Shown here: positions 32,692 through 39,784 of the stretch, in pieces
How positions within the stretch are numbered: position 1 is the first letter of the stretch
Layout of the letters: the number at the start of each line of letters is the position of its first letter
DNA from: a virus
Length of the DNA: 55,218 bases
Strand: one strand, 5' to 3'
Virus record (IMG/VR): IMGVR_UViG_3300031841_002219
Coordinates: 1 to 55,218 of that record
The notes under the pieces: generated by a model
Told to the model about the DNA's origin: nothing
The model's input: only the letters and a program-made list of their open reading frames with translations
The model's database searches: none
Position numbers and translations under genes: made by a program

Positions 32692-33141
32692 ATGGCATAT
32701 TCAGAAGAAGTAGTAAAAAGATTCGAAGCGGTTCTAGCAAATCCCAAGAAACATTCAGTTGGTAGACTAGACCAAAACGACCCCAAAGTTGCAACAGGAC
32801 TCGCAGGAGCTCCAGCATGTGGTGATGTTATGCAACTTCAACTATTACTAGATGACGATGAAAGAATCATCGATGTAAAATTCAAAACATATGGTTGTGG
32901 AAGTGCAATTGCAAGTTCATCTATGTTCGTAGATATGATGATGGGTAAGACTGTTGAAGAAGCAAAACTTATCAAAGATAAAGATATTGCAGATGCACTA
33001 GACTTACCACCAATCAAATTACACTGTAGTGTCTTAGCTGAAGATGCAATAAGAAAAGCAATGATTAATTACGAAGACAAGAAGAGTTCTAAGATAGGAC
33101 ACAATAACCCACCTCTCTCAAGAGAAGACTTTATAGAATGA
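32692..33141 (+). CDS. iscU: IscU-like Fe-S cluster scaffold
   Basis: A 149-residue scaffold protein. All three cluster cysteines are present: C43 ('GAPACGD'), C69 ('TYGCGSAIASSS') and C112 ('KLHCSVLAEDAI'), with D45 and the 'LHCS' in place of the IscU LPPVK-HC region ('LPPIKLHC'). It would assemble 2Fe-2S clusters. A C-terminal extension ends in 'IGHNNPP', a motif common in phage proteins. CTAAATA ends 5 nt before the ATG, so it may be a leaderless late gene. Overlaps the next gene by ATGA. Confidence 0.92.
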   Translation: MAYSEEVVKRFEAVLANPKKHSVGRLDQNDPKVATGLAGAPACGDVMQLQLLLDDDERIIDVKFKTYGCGSAIASSSMFVDMMMGKTVEEAKLIKDKDIADALDLPPIKLHCSVLAEDAIRKAMINYEDKKSSKIGHNNPPLSREDFIE

Positions 33142-33386
33142 GTGGTTCACATATGCAAGAGATACAGAATTGTCCACAACCTCTACATGGAGAAGATGGA
33201 GAGTGGGACGATGAACTTGCATCGATGGAAATGGGTGATGTAGAAGCTGCATCTGATTTTGTATGGCAGGTTCTCTTCCTTACACCAATAGAACTAGTTT
33301 ACATAGGTTTTACTATGACTGTTCTTGCACTCTATGGTCTCTCTATTTACTACATGTTTAAAAAGATTCAGAAAAAATTCTCATAA
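33138..33386 (+). CDS. Small membrane protein
   Basis: An 82-residue protein coupled to iscU (ATGA) and to the cyclase gene (shared base of TAATG). An acidic N-terminal region ('EDGEWDDELASMEMGDVEAA') precedes one long transmembrane helix ('PIELVYIGFTMTVLALYGLS') and a basic end. It may partner with the cyclase or anchor Fe-S assembly near the membrane. No family recognised. Confidence 0.65.
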   Translation: MSGSHMQEIQNCPQPLHGEDGEWDDELASMEMGDVEAASDFVWQVLFLTPIELVYIGFTMTVLALYGLSIYYMFKKIQKKFS

Positions 33387-35248
33387 TGTATAGTTGGAAA
33401 ACCGTCTTAATAACGATAGGATTATTAGTCGGTGTTAAAATATGGAATCCCTATATCGTAGAGAATATACAGTGGTCATGGTTTGATTTTCTACATCAAC
33501 AACACGAAGAAATACACGTAGACGATATTGTTCTAGTCAATATAGATGAGAAATCTATAGACAAGTACGGACAGTATCCATTCCCTAGAGATGTTTATGG
33601 TGATACACTATGGGACACTCATCACACTAACACTCATGTTTTTTCAATTATTTTTTCAGAACCCGACAGGTTTGGTGGTGATGAAGTATTTGCAGATGGA
33701 TTAGTAAATCGTTTATCAATTTTAGGAGCTGCACCCACGACACAAAAGGATACAGGTTCTGCACCATATGTTAGAACAAGTGTATTTGGTGGTGGAGATA
33801 TTACACTTCATGCATGGAATTACGATGGAATTTTAAATCCTGTCGATACGCTGATGAATAACACATATGGGGTCGGGGTTACGGTTGCAACTCCATCAGT
33901 CTCAGGGACGCCCAATTTTGACGGTACGGTACGTTCTGCACCACTCTTAGTTACTGCAAATGACGTAGTGTATCCGAGTGTAGTTTTAGAGACTCTCAGA
34001 GCATTTTATGACCAACCCAACTACCAAACTAGGGTTACACCCGAGACAGGTATAGAGTGGATTAGAATGGGTAGAGAGAAACCTATTGAGACAACATCCA
34101 CTGCAGATGTAATGATATCATATTGGAATCATTTCCCTTCAATCTCTTTTGCAGATTTACCTAATTCAGATATTCAGAATAAGATTCTAATCTATGGTCT
34201 GACTGCAGAGGGTTTGAATAATCCAGTTTCAACCCCAGTGGGTGTAATGTATCCCCACGAAGTTCAAGCCTCTCTCCTTCAAACCGTTTTGACAGGAGTT
34301 CAAATACAACAATCCTACTATCTTGAATTCTTAGAAATTGTTCTTTTGGTGTCAGTCCTTCTAGTGACTCTTCTAGTGGTCTACAATGTTCCCACAACTC
34401 TTGCGGCTCTAGTCTCTTTAGGAATAGTAGGTCTTCAGGGGTATGGGGGATATTGGTTATGGACTTCAAGTTACGTTCTTTTCGATACCTTTTTTTCATC
34501 GGTAGCCTCCTTGATAGTTTTTGGACATGCATCTTTCAACAAATACTATACAACTTATCAACTCAAAGAACAAATTAAGAAGCAGTTCCAAAAGTATTTA
34601 TCACCCGATATGGTTGACCAACTTGCAGAAGACCCATCGAAATTGAAGTTAGGTGGAGAGAGAAAAGAGATGACATTCATGTTCATGGACATCTGTGGAT
34701 TCACTCCAATCAGTGAACACTACAAGAACAATGATGACCCCGAAGGATTAGTTGAATTAGTCAATAAGTTTCTTGATATGCAGACGAAGATAATCCTAAA
34801 TAATAAGGGTACTATAGACAAATACATGGGTGATTGTATTATGAGTTTTTGGAATGCACCACTGGATTGTCCCGACCATGCTGAATTAGCAGTTAAGTCA
34901 TCACTAGAAATATTAGAAGCAACCAAAAAACTCAATGAAGAATTATCTCCTCTCAATCTTCCTCCTATTAATGTCGGCATCGGCATTTCCACAGGAACCT
35001 GTATTGTCGGAAACATGGGGTCAGAACTTAGATTTGACTATTCCGTCATTGGAGATGCCGTCAACCTTGGAGCTAGACTCGAGGGACAAACAAGAAATTA
35101 TGATGGGGTGGACGTGTTGTTATCGGAAGACACTTATAGACAGTGTTCATCAAGAGCATTTTCTGAAGTCGACAGAATTCTCGTTAAGGGAAAATCAGAG
35201 AAAGTACGTATCTTCACTCCAATGGAATCTAAGGGAACCACCATCTAA
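33386..35248 (+). CDS. CHASE2-domain transmembrane adenylate cyclase
   Basis: A 620-residue class III cyclase. A short N-terminal membrane helix is followed by an extracytoplasmic CHASE2 sensor ('DIVLVNIDEKSIDKYGQYPF' at about residue 47, then 'LIYGLTAEGLNNPVSTPVG'). Helices span residues 310-400, and the catalytic domain begins near residue 425. D435 (MDICGF) and the second Asp (MGDCIMSF) bind metals, K479 (DKYMGD) and D547 region (FDYSVIGDAVN) select adenine, and N-L-G-A-R carries the transition-state Asn/Arg. All key residues are present, so cAMP synthesis is predicted. It follows the curli block and iscU. Confidence 0.93.
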   Translation: MYSWKTVLITIGLLVGVKIWNPYIVENIQWSWFDFLHQQHEEIHVDDIVLVNIDEKSIDKYGQYPFPRDVYGDTLWDTHHTNTHVFSIIFSEPDRFGGDEVFADGLVNRLSILGAAPTTQKDTGSAPYVRTSVFGGGDITLHAWNYDGILNPVDTLMNNTYGVGVTVATPSVSGTPNFDGTVRSAPLLVTANDVVYPSVVLETLRAFYDQPNYQTRVTPETGIEWIRMGREKPIETTSTADVMISYWNHFPSISFADLPNSDIQNKILIYGLTAEGLNNPVSTPVGVMYPHEVQASLLQTVLTGVQIQQSYYLEFLEIVLLVSVLLVTLLVVYNVPTTLAALVSLGIVGLQGYGGYWLWTSSYVLFDTFFSSVASLIVFGHASFNKYYTTYQLKEQIKKQFQKYLSPDMVDQLAEDPSKLKLGGERKEMTFMFMDICGFTPISEHYKNNDDPEGLVELVNKFLDMQTKIILNNKGTIDKYMGDCIMSFWNAPLDCPDHAELAVKSSLEILEATKKLNEELSPLNLPPINVGIGISTGTCIVGNMGSELRFDYSVIGDAVNLGARLEGQTRNYDGVDVLLSEDTYRQCSSRAFSEVDRILVKGKSEKVRIFTPMESKGTTI

Positions 35249-35255
35249 AACAACG

Positions 35256-35537
35256 ATGGCAATGTTTTATACATTGCACCTTGCAGACATTTGGACAACA
35301 CAAAGAGGATTGGATTACGATTGTGTGTATGAGGCAAATCCATTACTTCCTAAGATACCACGTATAGATAGATTACTAATACACAAGACAATATTCTTAT
35401 CACCCGTATGGTTCTTAGAAAAAGAAGATGTTCTTAGAAACGTAGACCTTGTGTTCCCAATGATGGCAACTGCATACGTAGTGTATCATAATCTAGAAGT
35501 TATTGATAGTGCATCTAAAAGGTGTGACAAAAGGTAA
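35256..35537 (+). CDS. Small DUF5658-like membrane protein
   Basis: A 93-residue protein. 'TLHLADIWTTQRGLDYDCVY' followed by 'EANPLLPKIP' fits the family pattern (LHxAD-x-TT-x-GL ... EANP) of small membrane proteins of unknown function. ATG 35256 is chosen; the frame stays open upstream to 34935, but that part lies inside the catalytic domain of the cyclase and is treated as chance. Two hydrophobic segments are likely membrane helices. Confidence 0.65.
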   Translation: MAMFYTLHLADIWTTQRGLDYDCVYEANPLLPKIPRIDRLLIHKTIFLSPVWFLEKEDVLRNVDLVFPMMATAYVVYHNLEVIDSASKRCDKR

Positions 35538-35575
35538 CACTAAATAATACAATAATAAAAATTATGGAGTAAATT

Positions 35576-35797
35576 ATGCCACCAGTGAAATTCGGTAAAA
35601 CAACGGTACAGATTGACCGTCAAACCAAAAAGAAATCAATTGTTCATGAGTACATGAAAACTAAAAGTAATAAAGAACTCATGGATGCATATAACAAACC
35701 TGTAGTTCCTAAACTTCGTCAGAAGGTAAAGAATGAGATAGTGAGAAGAAACAAAATTGGAAAATCAAAAATTGTCTTTGCAGATGCAGAATCCTAA
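35576..35797 (+). CDS. Small basic unknown protein
   Basis: A 73-residue Lys/Arg-rich protein with Shine-Dalgarno GGAG. It contains 'VQIDRQTKKKSIVHEYMKTK' and 'ELMDAYNKPVVPKLRQKVKN'. A similar arrangement (basic, helix-rich, short) is seen in small conserved proteins of marine T4-like phages; nucleic-acid binding is likely. It overlaps the next gene by 14 nt. Confidence 0.7.
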   Translation: MPPVKFGKTTVQIDRQTKKKSIVHEYMKTKSNKELMDAYNKPVVPKLRQKVKNEIVRRNKIGKSKIVFADAES

Positions 35798-35972
35798 TCA
35801 CGAAAATACATTTGAAGAACAACTGAGAAGAAAACTCATTGACCAAGAGAAAACAATACGAGAACTAAACAACGTTGTTGAATTGTTGAAACGAGAAGTC
35901 AGAGAGTTAGAATCACAGAAGTATAAAGCTTATAGAAAAATCAGTGAACTTCAAAGTATTCAGAATGTCTAA
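35784..35972 (+). CDS. Small coiled-coil protein
   Basis: A 62-residue protein almost entirely a heptad coiled coil ('LIDQEKTIRELNNVVELLKR' and on). ATG 35784 is chosen, overlapping the previous gene. Its stop is within the CTAAATA box that starts the next short transcript. Function unknown. Confidence 0.65.
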   Translation: MQNPNHENTFEEQLRRKLIDQEKTIRELNNVVELLKREVRELESQKYKAYRKISELQSIQNV

Positions 35973-35979
35973 ATACTAT

Positions 35980-35999
35980 TGTGACACACAACTGTCACA
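35980..35999 (+). other. Hairpin in the leader of a 36-codon gene
   Basis: TGTGAC and GTCACA pair with an 8-nt loop, just after a CTAAATA box (35969-35975). It is the first element of a leader of about 105 nt that precedes the small ORF at 36086. Confidence 0.45.
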
Positions 36000-36085
36000 T
36001 AACGGAAACAATTACGACACGAAGAGTAAGTAGAGAAATCGAAGTCCAGTTGTCAGATAGTTTCAGACATCAATAGGAGATAACA

Positions 36086-36196
36086 ATGCGTAAATTTGCA
36101 TCATTGTCTGCCTCATACATAAAGAGACAGGCCAACAAACTACACGAACTTATGAAATGTGGTAGATTACAGAATGTAATCAGAGAAATTTATTAG
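36086..36196 (+). CDS. 36-residue basic protein
   Basis: A short ORF with a clear Shine-Dalgarno (AGGAG) and its own terminator, so probably real. The product (MRKFASLSASYIKRQANKLH and on) is basic and helical with one Cys. It lies between a structured leader and a terminator, forming a compact one-gene unit. Function unknown. Confidence 0.55.
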   Translation: MRKFASLSASYIKRQANKLHELMKCGRLQNVIREIY

Positions 36197-36227
36197 GTTT
36201 TTTTCAAAAAACCTCTTGATTTTTTTA
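36195..36227 (+). terminator. Rho-independent terminator
   Basis: A stem AGGTTTTTT / AAAAAACCT with a 2-nt TC turn, followed by CTTGA and seven T. It overlaps the stop codon of the 36-residue gene. The stem is A-U rich. Confidence 0.75.
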
Positions 36228-36245
36228 TAAAAGACCATATATAAT
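36216..36245 (+). promoter_or_regulatory. Sigma70-like promoter of the hsp20 leader RNA
   Basis: TTGATT, 18-bp spacer, -10 TATAAT. The predicted start is about 36252, exactly where the structured leader begins. Confidence 0.7.
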
Positions 36246-36251
36246 ATAGTA

Positions 36252-36385
36252 CGAGAACTTCAAAAGAGCTCGGATTTGGAACTTGGATTGGGCAACGCCG
36301 ACATCAAGTGACCCCAAGTCTTCAAAAGAGCTCGGTTCTCTACACCTAATGCCCAGTAGGGGTTAGGAATATAAATTAACTTGCT
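36252..36385 (+). ncRNA. Structured leader RNA with duplicated 16-nt motif
   Basis: The segment CTTCAAAAGAGCTCGG occurs twice (36258-36273 and 36320-36335) in the leader of hsp20. GAGAAC (36253) pairs with GTTCTC (36335), and ACTTGG (36281) with CCAAGT (36314), placing one motif copy on each side of a closed domain. GAGCTC in the two copies is self-complementary, so the copies could also pair with one another. A hairpin CCTAA/TTAGG with CCC/GGG (36345-36367) follows. It may be a riboswitch, a thermosensor or an sRNA. No known class recognised. Confidence 0.6.
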
Positions 36386-36403
36386 TTTAAAAAGGAGAAA
36401 ATT

Positions 36404-36817
36404 ATGACAAGTATAGACGCATTCGGTCGCTTCAGACCACTAACCATCGGATTTGATAGACTCTTCGAAGACCTCGATAGAGTTTCAACTCAATCAGATA
36501 ATTACCCACCTTATAACTTAATCAAAGTAGATGAAGATTCATTCTTTATCGAACTTGCTGTTGCTGGTTTTTCTAAAGACGAGATAACAATTGAGTTCAA
36601 AGATAGAGTTTTAACTATCACGGGTGATTCATCTCCTAGAGTAGATGGTGTCGACTTTATCCATAAGGGAATCTCAGAAAGAAACTTCATTAGAAAATTC
36701 ACTCTTGCAGAACACATTGTTATCAAGACTGCAAAAGTAAATAATGGTTTACTAGTGATTACACTTGATAGAGAAATTCCTGAAGAAGATAAACCTCAAA
36801 TCATTAAAATTAAATAG
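36404..36817 (+). CDS. hsp20: Small heat-shock protein (Hsp20/IbpA-like)
   Basis: A 137-residue alpha-crystallin-domain chaperone. 'GFDRLFEDLDRV' at the N-terminus, 'PPYNLIKVDEDSFFIELAVA' and 'GISERNFIRKFTLAEHI' are typical of bacterial IbpA-like proteins. The C-terminal I-x-I anchor is seen as I-I-K-I-K. It is common in cyanophages and other marine T4-like phages, perhaps helping virion protein folding. AAGGAG precedes the ATG. The leader upstream is strongly structured. Confidence 0.95.
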   Translation: MTSIDAFGRFRPLTIGFDRLFEDLDRVSTQSDNYPPYNLIKVDEDSFFIELAVAGFSKDEITIEFKDRVLTITGDSSPRVDGVDFIHKGISERNFIRKFTLAEHIVIKTAKVNNGLLVITLDREIPEEDKPQIIKIK

Positions 36818-36826
36818 AAAAACCTA

Positions 36827-36855
36827 TTGACTAAATATCCACATGGTAGTATACT
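36827..36855 (+). promoter_or_regulatory. Sigma70-like promoter (peroxiredoxin)
   Basis: TTGACT, 17-bp spacer, -10 TATACT. The predicted start is about 36862, leaving a leader of about 28 nt with GGAG before ATG 36890. Confidence 0.78.
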
Positions 36856-36889
36856 ATGTGTATATTAATCTATATTATGGAGACTTATT

Positions 36890-37399
36890 ATGAGTTTTGT
36901 TACAGCAGGAGAAACTAGAATACCTAAGACTCATCTCACACAGAGAGTGGATGATAACTTTGATGTTATCAATACACAGAAAATGTTTGAGACAGGTAAA
37001 AACGTATTCTTTACTTTGCCAGGCGCATTTACACCAACGTGTTCAACTAGACAACTTCCTCGTTATGAGGAGTTATTTGAAGAATTCCAAGGTAAGGGTG
37101 TTGACAACATTTATTGTTTTTCAGTAAATGATGGATTTGTTATGAACGCATGGGCAAACGACCTAAATATAACAAAGGTCAAGATGATTGCAGATGGTAA
37201 TGGTGCCTTTGCAAACAAACTTGGTATTTTGGTTGATAAATTAAACTTAGGATTTGGTAAACGTGCATGGAGATGTGCAGCTGTCGTTGAAGACGGTCTA
37301 ATCACTCAATGGTATGAAGAGCCAGGTATCTCACAAGATGCTGGTGATGACCCATACAAGGTTACTAACCCTGAAAACATCCTTTCAAACTTGGAGTAG
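36890..37399 (+). CDS. Peroxiredoxin (Prx5-type)
   Basis: A 169-residue thiol peroxidase. The peroxidatic Cys is C51 in 'PGAFTPTCST', the Prx5/redoxin signature; 'NDGFVMNAWAND' and 'RCAAVVEDGLITQWYEEPG' are further family segments. It would reduce peroxides in the infected cell. Peroxiredoxins of this type are known in some marine phages. It lies between two stress-type genes and is followed by a small unknown gene before a terminator. Confidence 0.93.
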   Translation: MSFVTAGETRIPKTHLTQRVDDNFDVINTQKMFETGKNVFFTLPGAFTPTCSTRQLPRYEELFEEFQGKGVDNIYCFSVNDGFVMNAWANDLNITKVKMIADGNGAFANKLGILVDKLNLGFGKRAWRCAAVVEDGLITQWYEEPGISQDAGDDPYKVTNPENILSNLE

Positions 37400-37404
37400 A
37401 AAAA

Positions 37405-37638
37405 ATGGCATTTAGAGCAACAATTGAGAGAGCAGCAAATGGTTATGCAGTTGTTATTGAACATGATGATAAAGAGGCAACTCCTAATCATCTATCAGTA
37501 CACGGTATGTTGGACGACGCAGTAAACTTTGTTTCAGAATTCTTTACAGATGTAGAGAGTAATGAAGGTAAAGAAGATGCACCAGCAGACAGTGAAGCTG
37601 AAGTTCTAACAGAAGCAGAAGCACCTGTTCAATCTTAA
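37405..37638 (+). CDS. Small acidic unknown protein
   Basis: A 77-residue protein beginning 5 nt after the peroxiredoxin stop. The first half ('RATIERAANGYAVVIEHDD') is beta-rich and the C-terminal third is a Glu/Ala-rich acidic tail. Expression together with peroxiredoxin is likely. No family recognised. Confidence 0.65.
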   Translation: MAFRATIERAANGYAVVIEHDDKEATPNHLSVHGMLDDAVNFVSEFFTDVESNEGKEDAPADSEAEVLTEAEAPVQS

Positions 37639-37653
37639 TCTAAAAGAGTTTTC

Positions 37654-37683
37654 GGGGGTTCTCTTACCAACCCCCAATTTTTA
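37654..37683 (+). terminator. Rho-independent terminator
   Basis: A 7-bp GGGGGTT/AACCCCC stem with an 8-nt loop followed by AATTTTTATT. It ends the peroxiredoxin unit. Confidence 0.85.
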
Positions 37684-37695
37684 TTGAAAAACATC

Positions 37696-37725
37696 TAGAC
37701 AGCAAGGTCTAGTATATTATATAAT
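37696..37725 (+). promoter_or_regulatory. Sigma70-like promoter, leaderless spacing (queD operon)
   Basis: TAGACA, 18-bp spacer, -10 TATAAT, exactly 6 nt to ATG 37732. Confidence 0.72.
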
Positions 37726-37731
37726 GAATCT

Positions 37732-38166
37732 ATGTATCGAGTAATCAAAACTTACGGAAACGACAGAGGACTATCCTGTGCATTCAGACAATGGAAAGCA
37801 GACAGTCACTGTAATTTAATTCACGGGTATTCTCTTGGATTTAAAATCACTTTCGAAGCAGACACACTAGACTCTAGAAACTGGGTTATTGATTTTGGAG
37901 ATTTCTCTAAACTCAAAAACTTTCTAGAGGATACATTTGACCACACAACTGCAGTCGCAGAAGACGACCCTCATATCTATACCTTTAGAAAGTTATCCCA
38001 TGATGGTTTAATCAGATTGGTGATGATGGAAAGTGTCGGATGTGAAATGTTTGCTAAATATGTTTACGATTACTGTGTACGTGAGTACAATGATGATAGA
38101 GTAAGAGTACACTCGGTAGAGTGTTTTGAACATGGAGCAAACAGTGCTATATTCGGAAATTTTTAA
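37732..38166 (+). CDS. queD: QueD-like 6-carboxytetrahydropterin synthase
   Basis: A 144-residue protein of the PTPS/QueD family: second step to preQ0, from dihydroneopterin triphosphate. 'WKADSHCNLIHGYSLGFKIT' holds C27 and H31, the C-x3-H-G positions of QueD, but the usual H-G-H is H-G-Y here and the upstream zinc His is not evident. 'WVIDFGDFSKLKNFLEDTFD' and the acidic 'VECFEHGANSA' end match the family. It belongs to the variant group with 'CAFRQW' also seen in alphaproteobacteria. First gene of the deazaguanine operon. Confidence 0.87.
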   Translation: MYRVIKTYGNDRGLSCAFRQWKADSHCNLIHGYSLGFKITFEADTLDSRNWVIDFGDFSKLKNFLEDTFDHTTAVAEDDPHIYTFRKLSHDGLIRLVMMESVGCEMFAKYVYDYCVREYNDDRVRVHSVECFEHGANSAIFGNF

Positions 38167-38965
38167 AAGTATTCAAGGTGAAGGACATTACACTGGAGTT
38201 CCAACTGCATGGTTGAGATTCTTTGGATGTAATCTTGAGTGCAACGGTTTCGGACAAAAAGACCCAACAGACCCATCCACATACGAACTACCTTTCGAGA
38301 AGATAGACCTAACAGATATTACTCAAGTAGAAGAGTTACCTGTATTTAAATACGGTTGTGACTCATCATATTCTTGGTCAAAGAAGTTTGCACATCTACA
38401 ACACAACGAGACACCCGAAGAAGTTGCAGACAAACTAGATGACATGTTGAAGGACAACTGGCATCTTGCATTCACTGGTGGAGAACCATTACTTAGAGCT
38501 GCACAAAAGAACGTAGTAAAAATACTCAACAGAATTCCAAAACAGAACTACATCACATTCGAAACAAACGGAACACAAATTATCCGTGAAGAACTAGAAA
38601 CATACATCAATCATTATCCTCGTAAAGAATTTTTCTTTTCCATCAGTCCTAAAATCTTCAACACTAGTGGAGAGAAGGATGCAGTCAAACCCGAAATCGT
38701 AAAACAATACTGGGAGTTATCACAACAAGGACAACTCAAGTTTGTATGTAATGGAACAGATGAATCATGGGAAGAGATTGAAAATGCAATCCAATCCTTC
38801 CGTGATGTTGGTGTTGGATATCCTATATGGATTATGCCTGTAGGTGCATTAGAAGAAACACAACAAGAGAATGCAGCTATGATTGCAGAACAAACAATGG
38901 ACAGAGGATACAATGTATCTGCAAGAGTTCATTGTTATATATGGGGTAACCAAATCGGAACATGA
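38132..38965 (+). CDS. queE: QueE-like 7-carboxy-7-deazaguanine synthase
   Basis: A 277-residue radical SAM enzyme that makes 7-carboxy-7-deazaguanine. 'SEIFKSIQGEGHYTGVPTAW' and 'FTGGEPLLR' are strong family marks. The cluster cysteines are two in 'GCNLEC' and apparently a third in 'KYGCDSSYSW', about 38 residues later, instead of the usual close C-x3-C-x2-C. This spacing is unusual. ATG 38132 is used; a TTG lies 6 nt upstream. It overlaps queD by 35 nt and queC by ATGA. Confidence 0.92.
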   Translation: MEQTVLYSEIFKSIQGEGHYTGVPTAWLRFFGCNLECNGFGQKDPTDPSTYELPFEKIDLTDITQVEELPVFKYGCDSSYSWSKKFAHLQHNETPEEVADKLDDMLKDNWHLAFTGGEPLLRAAQKNVVKILNRIPKQNYITFETNGTQIIREELETYINHYPRKEFFFSISPKIFNTSGEKDAVKPEIVKQYWELSQQGQLKFVCNGTDESWEEIENAIQSFRDVGVGYPIWIMPVGALEETQQENAAMIAEQTMDRGYNVSARVHCYIWGNQIGT

Positions 38966-39720
38966 GTGTAAATATGATAACAAACAATAGAGAGAAAGTC
39001 AGAGGTAAGAGTGTTCTTCTCTACAGTGGTGGACAAGATTCAATAATCATTGACCATCTCTTACAACCCGATGTCCTATTGAACATCAGTATGAAATCTA
39101 ATTACGACCATAGAGAAAGAATGACTATGAGTGGTTTAGATGAGAGAATGATATTCCTTGATGATGTATTAAACTTAGGACAATTCGAAAGAGATGATGC
39201 AATAGTTCCAAATAGAAATGCACACTTAGTGTTGATTGCATCATACTATGGTGAACATATCATGATGGGTTCAGTCAGTGGAGACAGGTCATATGATAAA
39301 GATGATGTGTTCTATCTAAGAATGATGGACTTACTTAATCACATGTGGCAAGAACAACACTGGACTGAGGAAAGAAAATTTATAATCGAATCACCATACA
39401 AGAACAAAACAAAAACAGAATTAGTCAGAGAGTTTATTCAGGTTAAGGGTAGAGATTTTGCAGAGAGACAACTGTTTCAATCCTATTCATGTTACGAAGG
39501 TAAACTTAAACACTGTGGACAGTGTAAAGCATGTTTTAGGAAATGGGTATCATTGGTAAACAACGATATCTTTTTTGAAGATGACTATTGGGAAAATGAC
39601 CCAACTAAAGCAAAATGGCTTGACGAAATTAAAGAGTCAGTATATAATGGTACATATCGTGGTAAAGAAGACAGTGACATTCAGAAAGCACTAGTCTGTT
39701 ACGGAGATTGGAAGATATAA
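38962..39720 (+). CDS. queC: QueC-like preQ0 synthase
   Basis: A 252-residue PP-loop ATPase that converts CDG to preQ0. PP-loop 'LYSGGQDS' is near residue 20, 'NRNAHLVLIASYY' is typical, and zinc Cys residues are in 'SCYEGKLKHCGQCKACFRKW'. It starts in the ATGA overlap with queE. It is shorter than fused Gat-QueC forms, so preQ0 is the expected product. A late promoter follows the stop. Confidence 0.93.
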   Translation: MSVNMITNNREKVRGKSVLLYSGGQDSIIIDHLLQPDVLLNISMKSNYDHRERMTMSGLDERMIFLDDVLNLGQFERDDAIVPNRNAHLVLIASYYGEHIMMGSVSGDRSYDKDDVFYLRMMDLLNHMWQEQHWTEERKFIIESPYKNKTKTELVREFIQVKGRDFAERQLFQSYSCYEGKLKHCGQCKACFRKWVSLVNNDIFFEDDYWENDPTKAKWLDEIKESVYNGTYRGKEDSDIQKALVCYGDWKI

Positions 39721-39723
39721 ATA
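39716..39723 (+). promoter_or_regulatory. Late-type promoter before folE
   Basis: Exact TATAAATA overlapping the queC stop; 61 nt before ATG 39785, which has its own Shine-Dalgarno (AAGGAAGG). Confidence 0.6.
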
Positions 39724-39784
39724 TATGTGTTACACAAAGGTAACAACATATCAAAAAACATAACCGAGTAAGGAAGGTAATCAA

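Noticed and set aside
34935-35255. An alternative + frame inside the cyclase gene that starts with a signal-peptide-like sequence
   Set aside because: It overlaps conserved catalytic motifs of the cyclase in another frame and has no Shine-Dalgarno; the downstream gene has a better start at 35256. Dual coding would need proof.
36252-36385. PreQ1 or glutamine riboswitch
   Set aside because: Key consensus segments of these classes are absent, and the downstream gene is hsp20, not a queuosine or nitrogen gene.
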